A stretch of 64,000 bases of DNA. Origin: DAHUYF01 sp035945115 (GTDB lineage Bacteria > Pseudomonadota > Alphaproteobacteria > ATCC43930 > CGMCC-115725). Location: contig DASZAN010000194.1 in assembly GCA_035945115.1 (NCBI GenBank), positions 1 through 64,000 of the forward strand, read 5' to 3'. The position numbers and the translations under genes are program-made. The notes below the pieces were generated by a model that saw only the letters and a list, made by a program, of their open reading frames with translations, was not told the DNA's origin and did no database searches. This document shows positions 34,750 to 43,875 of the stretch, in pieces (the first letter of the stretch is position 1; every line of letters starts with the position of its first letter).

Positions 34750-37700
34750 ATGCGCGCGATCGACGAGTATCGGCGGAATGCGGCGACGCTCGCCGCCGTC
34801 GGCCTTTATGATCCCGCCGAAGAGCACGATTCTTGCGGCGTCGGGTTCATCGCCGCGCTCGACGGGATGCCCCGCCGCGCCGTGGTGGAGGCGGCGATCA
34901 ACGCGCTCAAATCCGTCTGGCACCGCGGCGCCATCGATGCCGACGGCAAGACCGGCGATGGCGCCGGCATTCACGTCGAGATTCCCCAGGAGTTCTTCCG
35001 CGCGCACATCCGCCACACCGGCCTCGAGCCCGGCGCCGGCCACCTCGCCGTCGGCATGATCTTCCTGCCGCGCACCGATCTCGATGCGCAGGAACGTTGC
35101 CGCTCCATCGTCGAGGCGGAGATTCTCAATTTCGGCTACGCCATCTATGGCTGGCGGCAAGTGCCGATCAACATCGATGTGATCGGCGAGAAGGCGAACG
35201 CGACCCGGCCCGAGATCGAGCAGATCATGATCGCCAATCGGCGGGGTGTGGATGTCGAGCAGTTCGACCTCGACCTCTACATCATTCGCCGGCGCATCGA
35301 GAAGCGCGTCATCGCCGATCAGATCAAGGATTTCTACATCTGCTCGCTCTCCTGCCGCTCGATCATCTACAAGGGCATGTTCCTCGCCGAGCAGCTGACG
35401 GCATTCTATCCCGACCTGCTGGACGAGCGCTTCGTCTCGCGCTTTGCCATCTATCACCAGCGTTACTCGACGAACACCTTTCCGAGCTGGCCGCTGGCGC
35501 AGCCCTTCCGGGTGCTCGCGCATAACGGCGAGATCAACACGCTCCGCGGCAACATCAATTGGATGAAGAGCCACGAGACGCGGCTCGCCAGCGATCGCTT
35601 CGGCGATGCCATCGAGGACGTGAAGCCCGTCATTCAGGTGGGTGGGTCCGACAGCGCTTGCCTTGATGCAGTGTTCGAGCTGCTCGTGCGCGGCGGCCGC
35701 AGCCTGCCGATGGTGAAGGTGATGATGGTGCCCGCCGCCTGGCCCGAAGGCGCGCTCATGCCGCAAGCGCATCGCGATATGTACAGCTATGTGAACTCGG
35801 TGATGGAGCCCTGGGACGGGCCGGCGGCGCTGGCGCTTACCGACGGCGTCTGGGTGATGGCCGGCATGGACCGGAACGGGCTTCGGCCGATGCGCTATGC
35901 CGTGACGGCGGGCGGGCTCATCGTCGCCGGTTCGGAGGCCGGCATGGTGCGGCTCGACGAGACGGAGATCGTCGAGAAGGGCCGGCTCGGCCCCGGCCAG
36001 ATGATCGGCGTCGAGCTGGCGACCGGAGGCCTCCATCGCGACCGCGAGCTCAAGGACATGCTGGCGGCTGAGCGCCCTTATGGCGCGTGGGTGAAAAACA
36101 TCACCGTGCTCGACAGCCTCATCAAGCCGGCCGCCGGCGAAAGCCCGACCTTGGAACGGGACGAGCTTCGCCGCCGGCAAGTGGCGTTCGGCTGGAGCCT
36201 CGAGGATCTCGAGCTCATCCTGCAGCCGATGGCGGAGGAAGCGAAGGAAGCGCTTGGCTCGATGGGCGACGACACGCCGCTCGCCGTGCTCTCCGAGCGG
36301 TATCGCGGCCTCCATCATTTCTTCCGGCAGAATTTCAGCCAAGTAACGAACCCGCCGATCGACAGTTTGCGCGAGAAGCGGGTGATGAGCTTGAAGACGC
36401 GGCTCGGCAACCTCGGCAATATTCTCGACGAGGATGCGAGCCAATGCCGGCTGCTGCAGCTCGACACGCCCGTCCTCACCAATGCCGAATTTGCGGCGAT
36501 GCGCGCCCATATGGGCGATACCGCTGTCGAGATCGATTGCACCTATGACGCGAGCGAAGGCGCACTCAAGCCGGCGCTCCGCCGCATTCAGCACGAGGCC
36601 GAAGATGCGGTGCGCGGCGGCTGCACCCATGTAATCCTGAGCGACGCGGCGATGTCACCCGAACGCGCCGCCATTCCCATGATCCTCGCCACCGGCGCGG
36701 TTCACTCCTATCTCGTGCGCCAGCAGCTCCGCACCTTCACTTCGCTCAACGTGCGTGCCGGCCAATGCCTTGACGTGCATTATTTCGCCGTTCTCATCGG
36801 CGTCGGCGCCACCACGGTCAATGCCTATCTCGCGCAGGACTCGATCATCGATCGCCATCGCCGCGGCTTGTTCGGGAAAGACGCGAGCATCGAGACCATC
36901 ATCGCCCGTTACAAGCGCGCGGTGAACGAGGGCCTCCTCAAGATCATGTCGAAGATGGGCATCGCGGTCATATCCTCCTACCGCGGCGCCTACAATTTCG
37001 AGGCGGTCGGCCTCTCGCGCACGCTGGTTGCCGAATATTTCCCTGGCATGACCGCACGCATTTCCGGCATCGGCCTTGCCGGCATCGAGCTCAAGCATCT
37101 CGCCATCCATCGCCGCGCCTACGACGGCGCCGTGTTGGCGCTGCCGGTCGGCGGCTTCTACCGTTTCCGCCAAGGTGGCGAGCAGCACGCTTTTGAAGGC
37201 TCGCTCATCCACACGCTCCAGACCGCGGTCGCGACCGACTCCTACGGGACCTATCGGCGCTACAGCGAAGGCACGCGCAAGCTGCCGCCCATTCATCTGC
37301 GCGATCTCCTTGATTTTCACCCGAAGCACGCCGCGGTGTCGCTCGATGAGGTCGAATCCATCACTGAGATCAGGAAGCGCCTCGTAGCGCCGGGCATCTC
37401 GCTGGGCGCACTCGGGCCCGAGGCGCATGAGACGCTGTCGGTCGCGATGAATCGCATCGGCGCCAAGTCGGACAGCGGCGAGGGCGGCGAGGACCCCGCG
37501 CGCTATCGCCCCCGACCCAACGGCGACAACGCCGCCTCGGCAATCAAGCAGATCGCGTCGGGCCGGTTCGGCGTCACCGCCCAGTATCTCAACAGCTGCC
37601 GCGAGATCGAGATCAAGATCGCGCAGGGCTCGAAGCCCGGCGAAGGCGGCCAGCTTCCCGGCATCAAGGTCACCGAGATGCTGGCGAAGCTCCGCCACTC

Positions 37701-39270
37701 GACGCCGGGCGTGACGCTGGTGTCACCGCCGCCGCATCATGACATCTATTCGATCGAGGATCTGGCGCAGCTCATCTACGATCTGAAGCAGATCAACCCC
37801 GACGCCAAGGTCTGCGTGAAGCTGGTGGCGCGCTCTGGCATCGGCACCGTCGCCGCCGGCGTCGCCAAGGCGAAAGCCGATGTCATTCTCGTTTCCGGCC
37901 ACAGCGGCGGCACCGGCGCGAGCCCGCAATCCTCGATCAAGCATGCCGGTATCCCCTGGGAAATGGGTCTCTCCGAGGTGCACCAGGTGCTGGTGCTGAA
38001 CCGGCTTCGCCACCGCGTGCGGCTCCGCGTCGACGGCGGCATCAAGACCGGACGCGATATCGTCATTGCCGCGCTGCTCGGTGCCGAGGAATACGGCCTC
38101 GGCACCGCCTCGCTCGTCGCCATGGGATGCCTCCTGGTGCGGCAGTGCCATTCCAACACCTGCCCCGTCGGCATCTGCACGCAGGACCCGACGCTTCGCG
38201 CGAAATTCGCGGGCACGCCGGAGAAGGTCGTCAACCTCTTCAGCTTCGTCGCCGAGGAGGTGCGCGAGATCCTGGCGTCGCTCGGCGCGCGCACCCTCAA
38301 CGAGGTGATCGGCCGCACCGAGCTTTTGGCGCAAGTGAATCGCGGCAGCCCGCGTCTCGACGATCTCGATTTGAATCCGATCCTGGCGCAGGCCGATCCC
38401 GGCGAATATCCGCGCTATTGCACGCTCGCGGGGCGAAACGAGGTGCCCGACACGCTCGATGCGCAGATGATCAAGGATGCGCACGCGCTCTTCGAGGCGG
38501 GCGAGAAGATGCAGCTCACCTACAGCGTCCGCAACACGCATCGCGCCGTGGGCGCGCGCATCTCCTCGATGATCACGCGCCGCTTCGGCATGACCGGCTT
38601 GCAGCCGGGCCATATCACCGTGCGGCTCCGCGGCTCGGCGGGTCAGTCGCTGGGTGCCTTTGCGGTGCAGGGCCTCCGGCTCGAAGTGTTCGGCGATGCC
38701 AACGACTATGTCGGCAAAGGGCTTTCCGGCGGCACGATCGTCGTGCGGCCGATGGTCTCGAGCCCGCTCCTCGCGCATCAGAACGCGATTGTCGGCAACA
38801 CCGTGCTCTATGGCGCTACCGCCGGGAAGCTTTTCGCCGCCGGTCAGGCTGGCGAGCGCTTGGCCGTCCGCAATTCCGGCGCCGCGCTCGTCGTCGAAGG
38901 CGCGGGCGCCAACGGCTGCGAGTACATGACGGGCGGCACGGCGGTGATCCTCGGGCCTGTCGGCGACAACTTCGCCGCCGGCATGACCGGCGGGATGGCG
39001 TTCGTCTACGATCCCGGCGAGGAGTTCCCGGCGCGCGTCAATAGCGAGACGGTGATCTGGCAGCGCCTCGCCTCGCCCTATTGGGAGGCGCGGCTGTGTG
39101 GTCTCATCGAGGAGCATCTTCGCGAGACGCAGTCGCGCTTCGCGCAACAGCTCTTCGCGGACTGGCCGCGCGAACGCGAACGCTTCTGGCAGGTGGTGCC
39201 GAAGGAAATGCTGACGCGCCTCCCCGAGCCGCTGACGCACGCCGAGCCACAAGCCGCGGCGGGTGATTAG
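34750..39270 (+). CDS. gltB: Glutamate synthase (NADPH) large subunit
   Basis: Makes two glutamates from glutamine and 2-oxoglutarate. 1506 residues. After a 28-residue propeptide comes the nucleophile Cys29 (HDSCGVGFIA) of the class II amidotransferase domain. Then the central domain, the FMN-binding synthase domain (VKLVARSGIGTVAAGVAKAK, SGHSGGTGASPQSSIKHAG), the 3Fe-4S cysteines in CLLVRQCHSNTCPVG, and the C-terminal beta-helix of GxxGGxx repeats (GKGLSGGTIVVRPM, GANGCEYMTGGTAVILGPVG). Length as expected. The reading frame extends upstream through the GST gene but is not coding there. Confidence 0.97.
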   Translation: MRAIDEYRRNAATLAAVGLYDPAEEHDSCGVGFIAALDGMPRRAVVEAAINALKSVWHRGAIDADGKTGDGAGIHVEIPQEFFRAHIRHTGLEPGAGHLAVGMIFLPRTDLDAQERCRSIVEAEILNFGYAIYGWRQVPINIDVIGEKANATRPEIEQIMIANRRGVDVEQFDLDLYIIRRRIEKRVIADQIKDFYICSLSCRSIIYKGMFLAEQLTAFYPDLLDERFVSRFAIYHQRYSTNTFPSWPLAQPFRVLAHNGEINTLRGNINWMKSHETRLASDRFGDAIEDVKPVIQVGGSDSACLDAVFELLVRGGRSLPMVKVMMVPAAWPEGALMPQAHRDMYSYVNSVMEPWDGPAALALTDGVWVMAGMDRNGLRPMRYAVTAGGLIVAGSEAGMVRLDETEIVEKGRLGPGQMIGVELATGGLHRDRELKDMLAAERPYGAWVKNITVLDSLIKPAAGESPTLERDELRRRQVAFGWSLEDLELILQPMAEEAKEALGSMGDDTPLAVLSERYRGLHHFFRQNFSQVTNPPIDSLREKRVMSLKTRLGNLGNILDEDASQCRLLQLDTPVLTNAEFAAMRAHMGDTAVEIDCTYDASEGALKPALRRIQHEAEDAVRGGCTHVILSDAAMSPERAAIPMILATGAVHSYLVRQQLRTFTSLNVRAGQCLDVHYFAVLIGVGATTVNAYLAQDSIIDRHRRGLFGKDASIETIIARYKRAVNEGLLKIMSKMGIAVISSYRGAYNFEAVGLSRTLVAEYFPGMTARISGIGLAGIELKHLAIHRRAYDGAVLALPVGGFYRFRQGGEQHAFEGSLIHTLQTAVATDSYGTYRRYSEGTRKLPPIHLRDLLDFHPKHAAVSLDEVESITEIRKRLVAPGISLGALGPEAHETLSVAMNRIGAKSDSGEGGEDPARYRPRPNGDNAASAIKQIASGRFGVTAQYLNSCREIEIKIAQGSKPGEGGQLPGIKVTEMLAKLRHSTPGVTLVSPPPHHDIYSIEDLAQLIYDLKQINPDAKVCVKLVARSGIGTVAAGVAKAKADVILVSGHSGGTGASPQSSIKHAGIPWEMGLSEVHQVLVLNRLRHRVRLRVDGGIKTGRDIVIAALLGAEEYGLGTASLVAMGCLLVRQCHSNTCPVGICTQDPTLRAKFAGTPEKVVNLFSFVAEEVREILASLGARTLNEVIGRTELLAQVNRGSPRLDDLDLNPILAQADPGEYPRYCTLAGRNEVPDTLDAQMIKDAHALFEAGEKMQLTYSVRNTHRAVGARISSMITRRFGMTGLQPGHITVRLRGSAGQSLGAFAVQGLRLEVFGDANDYVGKGLSGGTIVVRPMVSSPLLAHQNAIVGNTVLYGATAGKLFAAGQAGERLAVRNSGAALVVEGAGANGCEYMTGGTAVILGPVGDNFAAGMTGGMAFVYDPGEEFPARVNSETVIWQRLASPYWEARLCGLIEEHLRETQSRFAQQLFADWPRERERFWQVVPKEMLTRLPEPLTHAEPQAAAGD

Positions 39271-39322
39271 GCCGAAGCGACGGGACGTGGTATTCGTTTC
39301 TCGGACCTGCTCCTATCCGATC

Positions 39323-39655
39323 ATGATCACCTACGACGATTTCACCAAGGTGGACATTCGCGTCGGCACCATCGTCAAGGCGGAGGCTTTCCCAGAGGCA
39401 CGCCGGCCTGCCTTGAAGCTCGCCATAGACTTCGGTCCGACGATTGGGACCAAGAGGAGTTCGGCGCAGCTTACCGTCCACTACACGCCCGAGAGTTTGG
39501 TGGGGCGCCAGGTGGCAGCGGTCGTGAACTTCCCGCCGCGGCAGATCGGCCCCTTCATGTCCGAGGTCCTGGTCCTGGGCTTTCCCGACGAAACCGGTGC
39601 GGTCGTGCTCATCGAGCCGTCGCACGCGGTGCCCAACGGCGGCAAGCTCTTCTGA
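39323..39655 (+). CDS. CsaA-like tRNA-binding protein
   Basis: 110 residues, a single EMAP-II-type tRNA-binding OB fold: FTKVDIRVGTIVKAEAFPEA, LTVHYTPESLVGRQVAAVVN and FPPRQIGPFMSEVLVLGFPD. Close to CsaA, reported as a chaperone-like dimer in Bacillus. ATG at 39323 chosen by homology; no Shine-Dalgarno seen. Confidence 0.9.
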   Translation: MITYDDFTKVDIRVGTIVKAEAFPEARRPALKLAIDFGPTIGTKRSSAQLTVHYTPESLVGRQVAAVVNFPPRQIGPFMSEVLVLGFPDETGAVVLIEPSHAVPNGGKLF

Positions 39656-39716
39656 TTTTTCGTGCGCAACGGCGCCGATGCATGAGCGGCACCGGTCGGG
39701 TAAACTGTCGGCGCCC

Positions 39717-40385
39717 ATGCGTCTCCTCTATCATCTCCCGCTCTCGCCGGCCTCGCGCAAGATCCGCATCGTGCTGCAGGAGAAGACGCTCGACTTCACC
39801 CTCAAGGTGGAGAAGACCTGGGAGCGGCGGCCCGAGTTCCTCGCGCTCAATCCCGCCGGCGATGTGCCGGTGCTGATCGAACCCGACGGCACGGTACTCG
39901 CCGAATCCTCGGCGATCGCCGAATATGTCGACGAGGTCTATCGCGAGCGGCTGCTCCTCGGCATCAACCCCGTCGATCGCGCCGAGGTGCGACGCCTCGT
40001 CGCCTGGTTCGACGTCAAGATGAATCATGAGGTGACGGAGAACCTGGTCGGCGAGAAGCTGATGAAGCGTCTGCTCGGCATCGGCCAGCCCAACTCCGCG
40101 GCGATCCGCGCCGGCAAGGCCAACATCGGCTACCACCTCGACTATATCGGCTATCTCATCGAGCGGCGGCGCTGGCTCGCCGGCGACCATTTCTCGCTCG
40201 CCGACATCGCCGCGGCGGCGCATCTCTCGGCCATCGACTATCTGGGCGACGTCCCCTGGGAGGCGCATGAGCCCGCCAAGGAATGGTATGCGCGGGTCAA
40301 GTCGCGGCCGAGCTTCCGTCCCATCCTTGCCGATCACATTCCGGGCATGGCGCCGCCGCCGCACTACGCCGATCTCGATTTTTAA
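39717..40385 (+). CDS. Glutathione S-transferase family protein
   Basis: 222 residues. N-terminal thioredoxin domain LLYHLPLSPASRKIRIVLQE with a Ser-Pro-Ala-Ser active site, ALNPAGDVPVLIEPDGTVLA (cis-Pro and glutathione-binding ESSAI), and C-terminal LAGDHFSLADIAAAAHLSAI. Conjugates or isomerises substrates with glutathione. Not close to the GST at 34139. Ends the plus-strand run; about 130 bases follow with nothing recognised. Confidence 0.92.
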   Translation: MRLLYHLPLSPASRKIRIVLQEKTLDFTLKVEKTWERRPEFLALNPAGDVPVLIEPDGTVLAESSAIAEYVDEVYRERLLLGINPVDRAEVRRLVAWFDVKMNHEVTENLVGEKLMKRLLGIGQPNSAAIRAGKANIGYHLDYIGYLIERRRWLAGDHFSLADIAAAAHLSAIDYLGDVPWEAHEPAKEWYARVKSRPSFRPILADHIPGMAPPPHYADLDF

Positions 40386-40517
40386 TCTAGGCCGCGTACT
40401 CACAAACCCGTTAGCGTGATGCGACAACGGCCACGTCCACTTTGCCCCGTCAGCTAGCGACCAAGTGCAAGCCGCGGCGCAACATGGCGCGATGTGCCAA
40501 TAGGCGAAATCGCCCCG

Positions 40518-41522
40518 CTACTCGATTACCTCGTCGGCAAGCGCGAGGATCGACTGCGGGATGGTGAGGCCGAGCGCCTTCGCGGTATTCGCGTTGACGG
40601 TCAACTCGAATTTCATCGGTTGATAGAACGGGATGTCGCCGGGCTTCGCGCCCTTGAGAATCTGATCAACTTGATCGGCCGCGTGGCGATAATGCTCCGG
40701 AAAGTCGGACCCGTAAGACAGAAGCCCGCCGATGTCGGTCCAGTCGCGACCCCCATTCCCATAAATTGCTGGCAATCGGTACTCCGCCGCGAGTTCGACG
40801 ATGAGCCGCCGATTAGCAAAATTCTCGACTTGATCACTGACGATCATTGCGTCAGCGCCTGCCGTTGCCATGGCCGTAAACACCCGGCGATACTCCGCTT
40901 CATCGAACGGAGGGGTGACCGGCGGGCCAAGGAGGGAAATCTTCAAACTTTGGGCCTGCTCCCTAAACGGCGGGATATATGGCGAGTCCCAGACAGCGGG
41001 CGAAGCGAGGTACGCCACCCACGATGCGGTCGGGACCATCTCTCGCAAAAGTGGGAGCAGCTTGAACTGTCTTGTGCCAGTATCACCCGTAACGCCGGTG
41101 ATATTTCCACCCGGCCGCGCTAAGCTGGACACAATACCAAATGCAACTGGATCGCCCCCATATCCAACGATTGGGATGGTGTTTGTCGCCGCTTTAAAAT
41201 CACGCACCAACCGATATTGCAGGACAAAGATCAGATCAGGATTGCTGCGAACGACCTCACCGGCCATCTCGGTCCAATGCTCCGTCCGCCCTTCCGCGGA
41301 GTATCGCTCGACGACGAGGTTCCGCCCCTCGATATAACCGAGCTCGCGTAGCCGCCCGAAGAATGCGCGGAAGCCCCTGCTAGTTCCCGTTTCCGTCCAA
41401 TTGCCAATGGATCCGGACGGGGCAACCACAGCAATGCGATAGACTTTCGCCTTTTGCTGCGCCTGAGCATGCCCGATAGCGCTCGCCGCCAAGAGCCCAG
41501 CAATGAACCCCCGCCGGTTCAC
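40518..41522 (-). CDS. ABC_sub_bind family periplasmic binding protein, tandem copy 2
   Basis: 334 residues. Signal peptide at 1-22 with a twin-arginine start (NRRGFIAGLLAASAIGHAQA). Two-lobe binding fold of the TrpX/ABC_sub_bind type: ELGYIEGRNLVVERYSAEGR, GDPVAFGIVSSLARPGGNIT, DQVDQILKGAKPGDIPFYQP. No permease or ATPase gene is near. GTG start overlaps the stop of the upstream paralogue (GTGA). Ligand unknown. Confidence 0.88.
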   Translation of the reverse strand: MNRRGFIAGLLAASAIGHAQAQQKAKVYRIAVVAPSGSIGNWTETGTSRGFRAFFGRLRELGYIEGRNLVVERYSAEGRTEHWTEMAGEVVRSNPDLIFVLQYRLVRDFKAATNTIPIVGYGGDPVAFGIVSSLARPGGNITGVTGDTGTRQFKLLPLLREMVPTASWVAYLASPAVWDSPYIPPFREQAQSLKISLLGPPVTPPFDEAEYRRVFTAMATAGADAMIVSDQVENFANRRLIVELAAEYRLPAIYGNGGRDWTDIGGLLSYGSDFPEHYRHAADQVDQILKGAKPGDIPFYQPMKFELTVNANTAKALGLTIPQSILALADEVIE

Positions 41523-42523
41523 TCGATCACCTCGTCGGCCTGAGCGAGGAGATTGGGAGAGATTTCGATACCGAGCGCCTTGGCGGTTTTCAAATTGATG
41601 ACGAAGCGGAACTTCTGCGCCTGATAGAACGGGATGTCGCCGGGCTTCGTGCCTTTGAGTATTTGATCAATCTGCTTGGCGACATGGAGAAATCGGTCCG
41701 GCAGGTCCGCTGCGTAGGCCATGAGCCCACCCGCTTGGACGACCCAGCGATACGCGTAGATGGCAGGCAAGCCATGCTTCTGGGCAAGTTCGATGATCAA
41801 GCGCAAGTGCGGGGTGTGCTCACCTTCCTCGCCGACATATACTGCTTCGACCTTCTCTTGCGCCAAGGTTGCAAAGGCACGGCGGTAAGCCGTCTCGTCT
41901 ATCGGGGTGTCGAGTGGCGAGCCGATGAGGATGATGCCTTCCTTGTCGCACGCCTCTTTGAGCACCGCGGCACCGCGCTGGCCGAATGGTGTCGGTGTGA
42001 CAAGCAACCCCACGCGAGACAATGTGGGGATGGCCGCTTTCAAGAGGCTAAGGCGCTTGCTCCAGACTTCCAAACCGGCATCGCTCGCGACGCCCGTGAT
42101 GTTTCCCCCTGGATGCGCCAAGCTCGACGTAATTCCAAGGGCAATCGGATCGCCGACGTCTCCAACGAGAGGGATCGTCGTCGTTTGGGCTTTGAACTCG
42201 AGCATCAAATTGGAAGCAGTCACCAGGACGAGTTCCGGGCTCCCGCGCAGGACATCACTGACGAGCTTTCCGTACTCCTTCGAGCGCCCTCCTCCGAAAT
42301 ATCGCTCGACCATGAGGTTTTGCCCTTCGACATAGCCGAGCCGCCGAAGCTCTCCGAATAAGACACGATAGTTCTCGGCTCCCGTCTCGCTCATTTGAGC
42401 GATTGGCACTCCGCCGCTGACCATGGCGATGCGATGGACCTTCGAGGTCTGAGCGCAAACGTACCAGGGGTGGCTCGCCGCAACCCCACAGCCAAGGAGC
42501 CAAAGGAAATCGCGCCGCCTCAT
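41519..42523 (-). CDS. ABC_sub_bind family periplasmic binding protein, tandem copy 1
   Basis: Also 334 residues, clearly a paralogue of the next gene. N-terminal RRRDFLWLLGCGVAASHPWY is a signal peptide with a twin-arginine-like start. Shared motifs RRLGYVEGQNLMVERYFGGG, GDPIALGITSSLAHPGGNIT and IDQILKGTKPGDIPFYQAQK. Both proteins end in ADEVIE. This expanded family often occurs as orphans in Bradyrhizobium-like genomes. Confidence 0.88.
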   Translation of the reverse strand: MRRRDFLWLLGCGVAASHPWYVCAQTSKVHRIAMVSGGVPIAQMSETGAENYRVLFGELRRLGYVEGQNLMVERYFGGGRSKEYGKLVSDVLRGSPELVLVTASNLMLEFKAQTTTIPLVGDVGDPIALGITSSLAHPGGNITGVASDAGLEVWSKRLSLLKAAIPTLSRVGLLVTPTPFGQRGAAVLKEACDKEGIILIGSPLDTPIDETAYRRAFATLAQEKVEAVYVGEEGEHTPHLRLIIELAQKHGLPAIYAYRWVVQAGGLMAYAADLPDRFLHVAKQIDQILKGTKPGDIPFYQAQKFRFVINLKTAKALGIEISPNLLAQADEVIE

Positions 42524-42938
42524 GTGTCCCCTCCCTCCCCTGAGCGGCGGGAACCTAGCTGCGCCTAGACGCTATTCTATCACTTCGGCGTCGGGCGGGT
42601 GTGAGAAACGTCACAGACTGCTCGTTCTTTCGGCCCTAGGCGCGCACGAGTACAGCCGCCCCTAGCGATGTCTCCGTTGGGTCATTTTCGACCAATTCAG
42701 CGAGGCTTGTCGGCTGGTTGATGTCCGTTTTGCCCCGCGACCACCGAAGCTGGGGAGGGCCAGGAGCGTTGCGGTTTGGCGGGACGCGATGATTAAACCC
42801 CCAACCTGGCGGCTCGAATCATGCGCGATGAACTTGCAGCCAACTACCTGGCCGTCGTCGAGCTTGCGTCAAACAGGCTATGACGACGCGCTAATGGGTG
42901 CACGCCCCAGAATTGGTCCCGTTCAGGTGGAAAGGGAT
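42524..42938. other. Intergenic stretch without a recognisable gene
   Basis: Between the ABC_sub_bind pair and the REP copy. No convincing coding frame or RNA gene is seen. GTCCGTTTTGCCCCG near 42724 echoes GTCCACTTTGCCCCG near 40436, on the other side of the pair; these may be ends of an old duplication or insertion. Confidence 0.5.
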
Positions 42939-43028
42939 CGTCATTGCGAGCGGAGCGAAGCAATTCAGTCTTGCAGCAGGTCGCGCGTTTCTGGATTGCT
43001 TCGTCGGCGTCGCCTCCTCGCAACGACG
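42939..43028. repeat. REP-like 90-bp imperfect palindrome, copy 2
   Basis: Begins CGTCATTGCGAGCGGAGCG and ends CGCCTCCTCGCAACGACG. Same length and arms as the copy at 25630-25719. It lies just downstream of the TPR gene at 43048. Confidence 0.75.
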
Positions 43029-43047
43029 CTGCTCTAAACGAGAGCGC

Positions 43048-43875
43048 TCACTGAGTCTTCTCGGATGAACCGCCGGATTTTTCCTTGTCGGCCTTGCCGA
43101 GCTTCGCGAGGTTGAGCTTTGCCGCCTTGGCGGCGGGCGTGTCGGGAGCGAGCTTGGTCACGCTCTGCCAATCCTGCCGCGCGCCTGCCGCATCGCCTTT
43201 GAGGCGCCGCACATTGCCGCGCTCGAGCAAGCCCAGTGCGTTGTTGGGCGTGATCGCGAGGCCGCGTTCGATATCCTCGAGCGCGAGGTCGAGGGCGTCG
43301 ACGGCGCGATAGGCCGAGGCGCGATAGATATAGGCCTCGGCGTTCTTGGGCGCGATATCGATGGCGCGATTGAGGTCGTCGATCGCGTCCCAATATTGCT
43401 TCAGCGCCGCAAAGGCCTGAGCACGATCGATGAAGAGCTCGGCATCATCGCCCTTGAAGGCGATGGCCGCGTCAAAGGCGGCCTTGGCGCGCGCGCCCTC
43501 GCCGGCATCGAGCCAGGACTGTCCCGCCTGGTCGAGCGTGATCGCGCGCTGCTCGGCGGGCATGCCCATCATGGCCGCGGCCAGCTCCTCGAAGCGCTTC
43601 GCCGCAGCGGCGTAATCCTTGAGGATGAAGAGCGCCATGGCGATGCAGTGATCCGCCCAGAAGCCGCCGCCCTGCTCGCGCCATTGCTTCGCCTTCTCGA
43701 GCCCCTCCTTCGGGTGCTGCCGGGCAAAGGCGACACAACGGTCGTGCAGCGTGTTCAGAGCATCCTCGTTGATGCGCTGCGCCAGCGCCGGCGCCGCCCA
43801 TCCGGCAGCGAGCGACGAGACAACCACCGAAAGGACGAGGAAGGCCGCGGAGTTACTCGCCGGGCTGCGTGACAT
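43048..43875 (-). CDS. Secreted or periplasmic TPR-repeat protein
   Basis: 275 residues from ATG 43875. Signal peptide at about 1-33 (AAFLVLSVVVSSLAAGWAAP). TPR units: LFIDRAQAFAALKQYWDAID, AIDIAPKNAEAYIYRASAYR, ERGLAITPNNALGLLERGNV, ending in a Lys/Ser-rich tail. It overlaps the end of the RND gene by 23 bases, so it is probably in the same transcript and may help the pump or envelope; its partner is unknown. Confidence 0.8.
   Translation of the reverse strand: MSRSPASNSAAFLVLSVVVSSLAAGWAAPALAQRINEDALNTLHDRCVAFARQHPKEGLEKAKQWREQGGGFWADHCIAMALFILKDYAAAAKRFEELAAAMMGMPAEQRAITLDQAGQSWLDAGEGARAKAAFDAAIAFKGDDAELFIDRAQAFAALKQYWDAIDDLNRAIDIAPKNAEAYIYRASAYRAVDALDLALEDIERGLAITPNNALGLLERGNVRRLKGDAAGARQDWQSVTKLAPDTPAAKAAKLNLAKLGKADKEKSGGSSEKTQ

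Noticed and set aside
34735..36630. 631-codon open frame on the minus strand
   Set aside because: Antisense to gltB, which is unmistakable; no conserved motif.
42789..43037. 82-codon frame with ATG start in the gap before the TPR gene
   Set aside because: Its second half is the REP palindrome and no ribosome site is present; repeat sequence read as protein.
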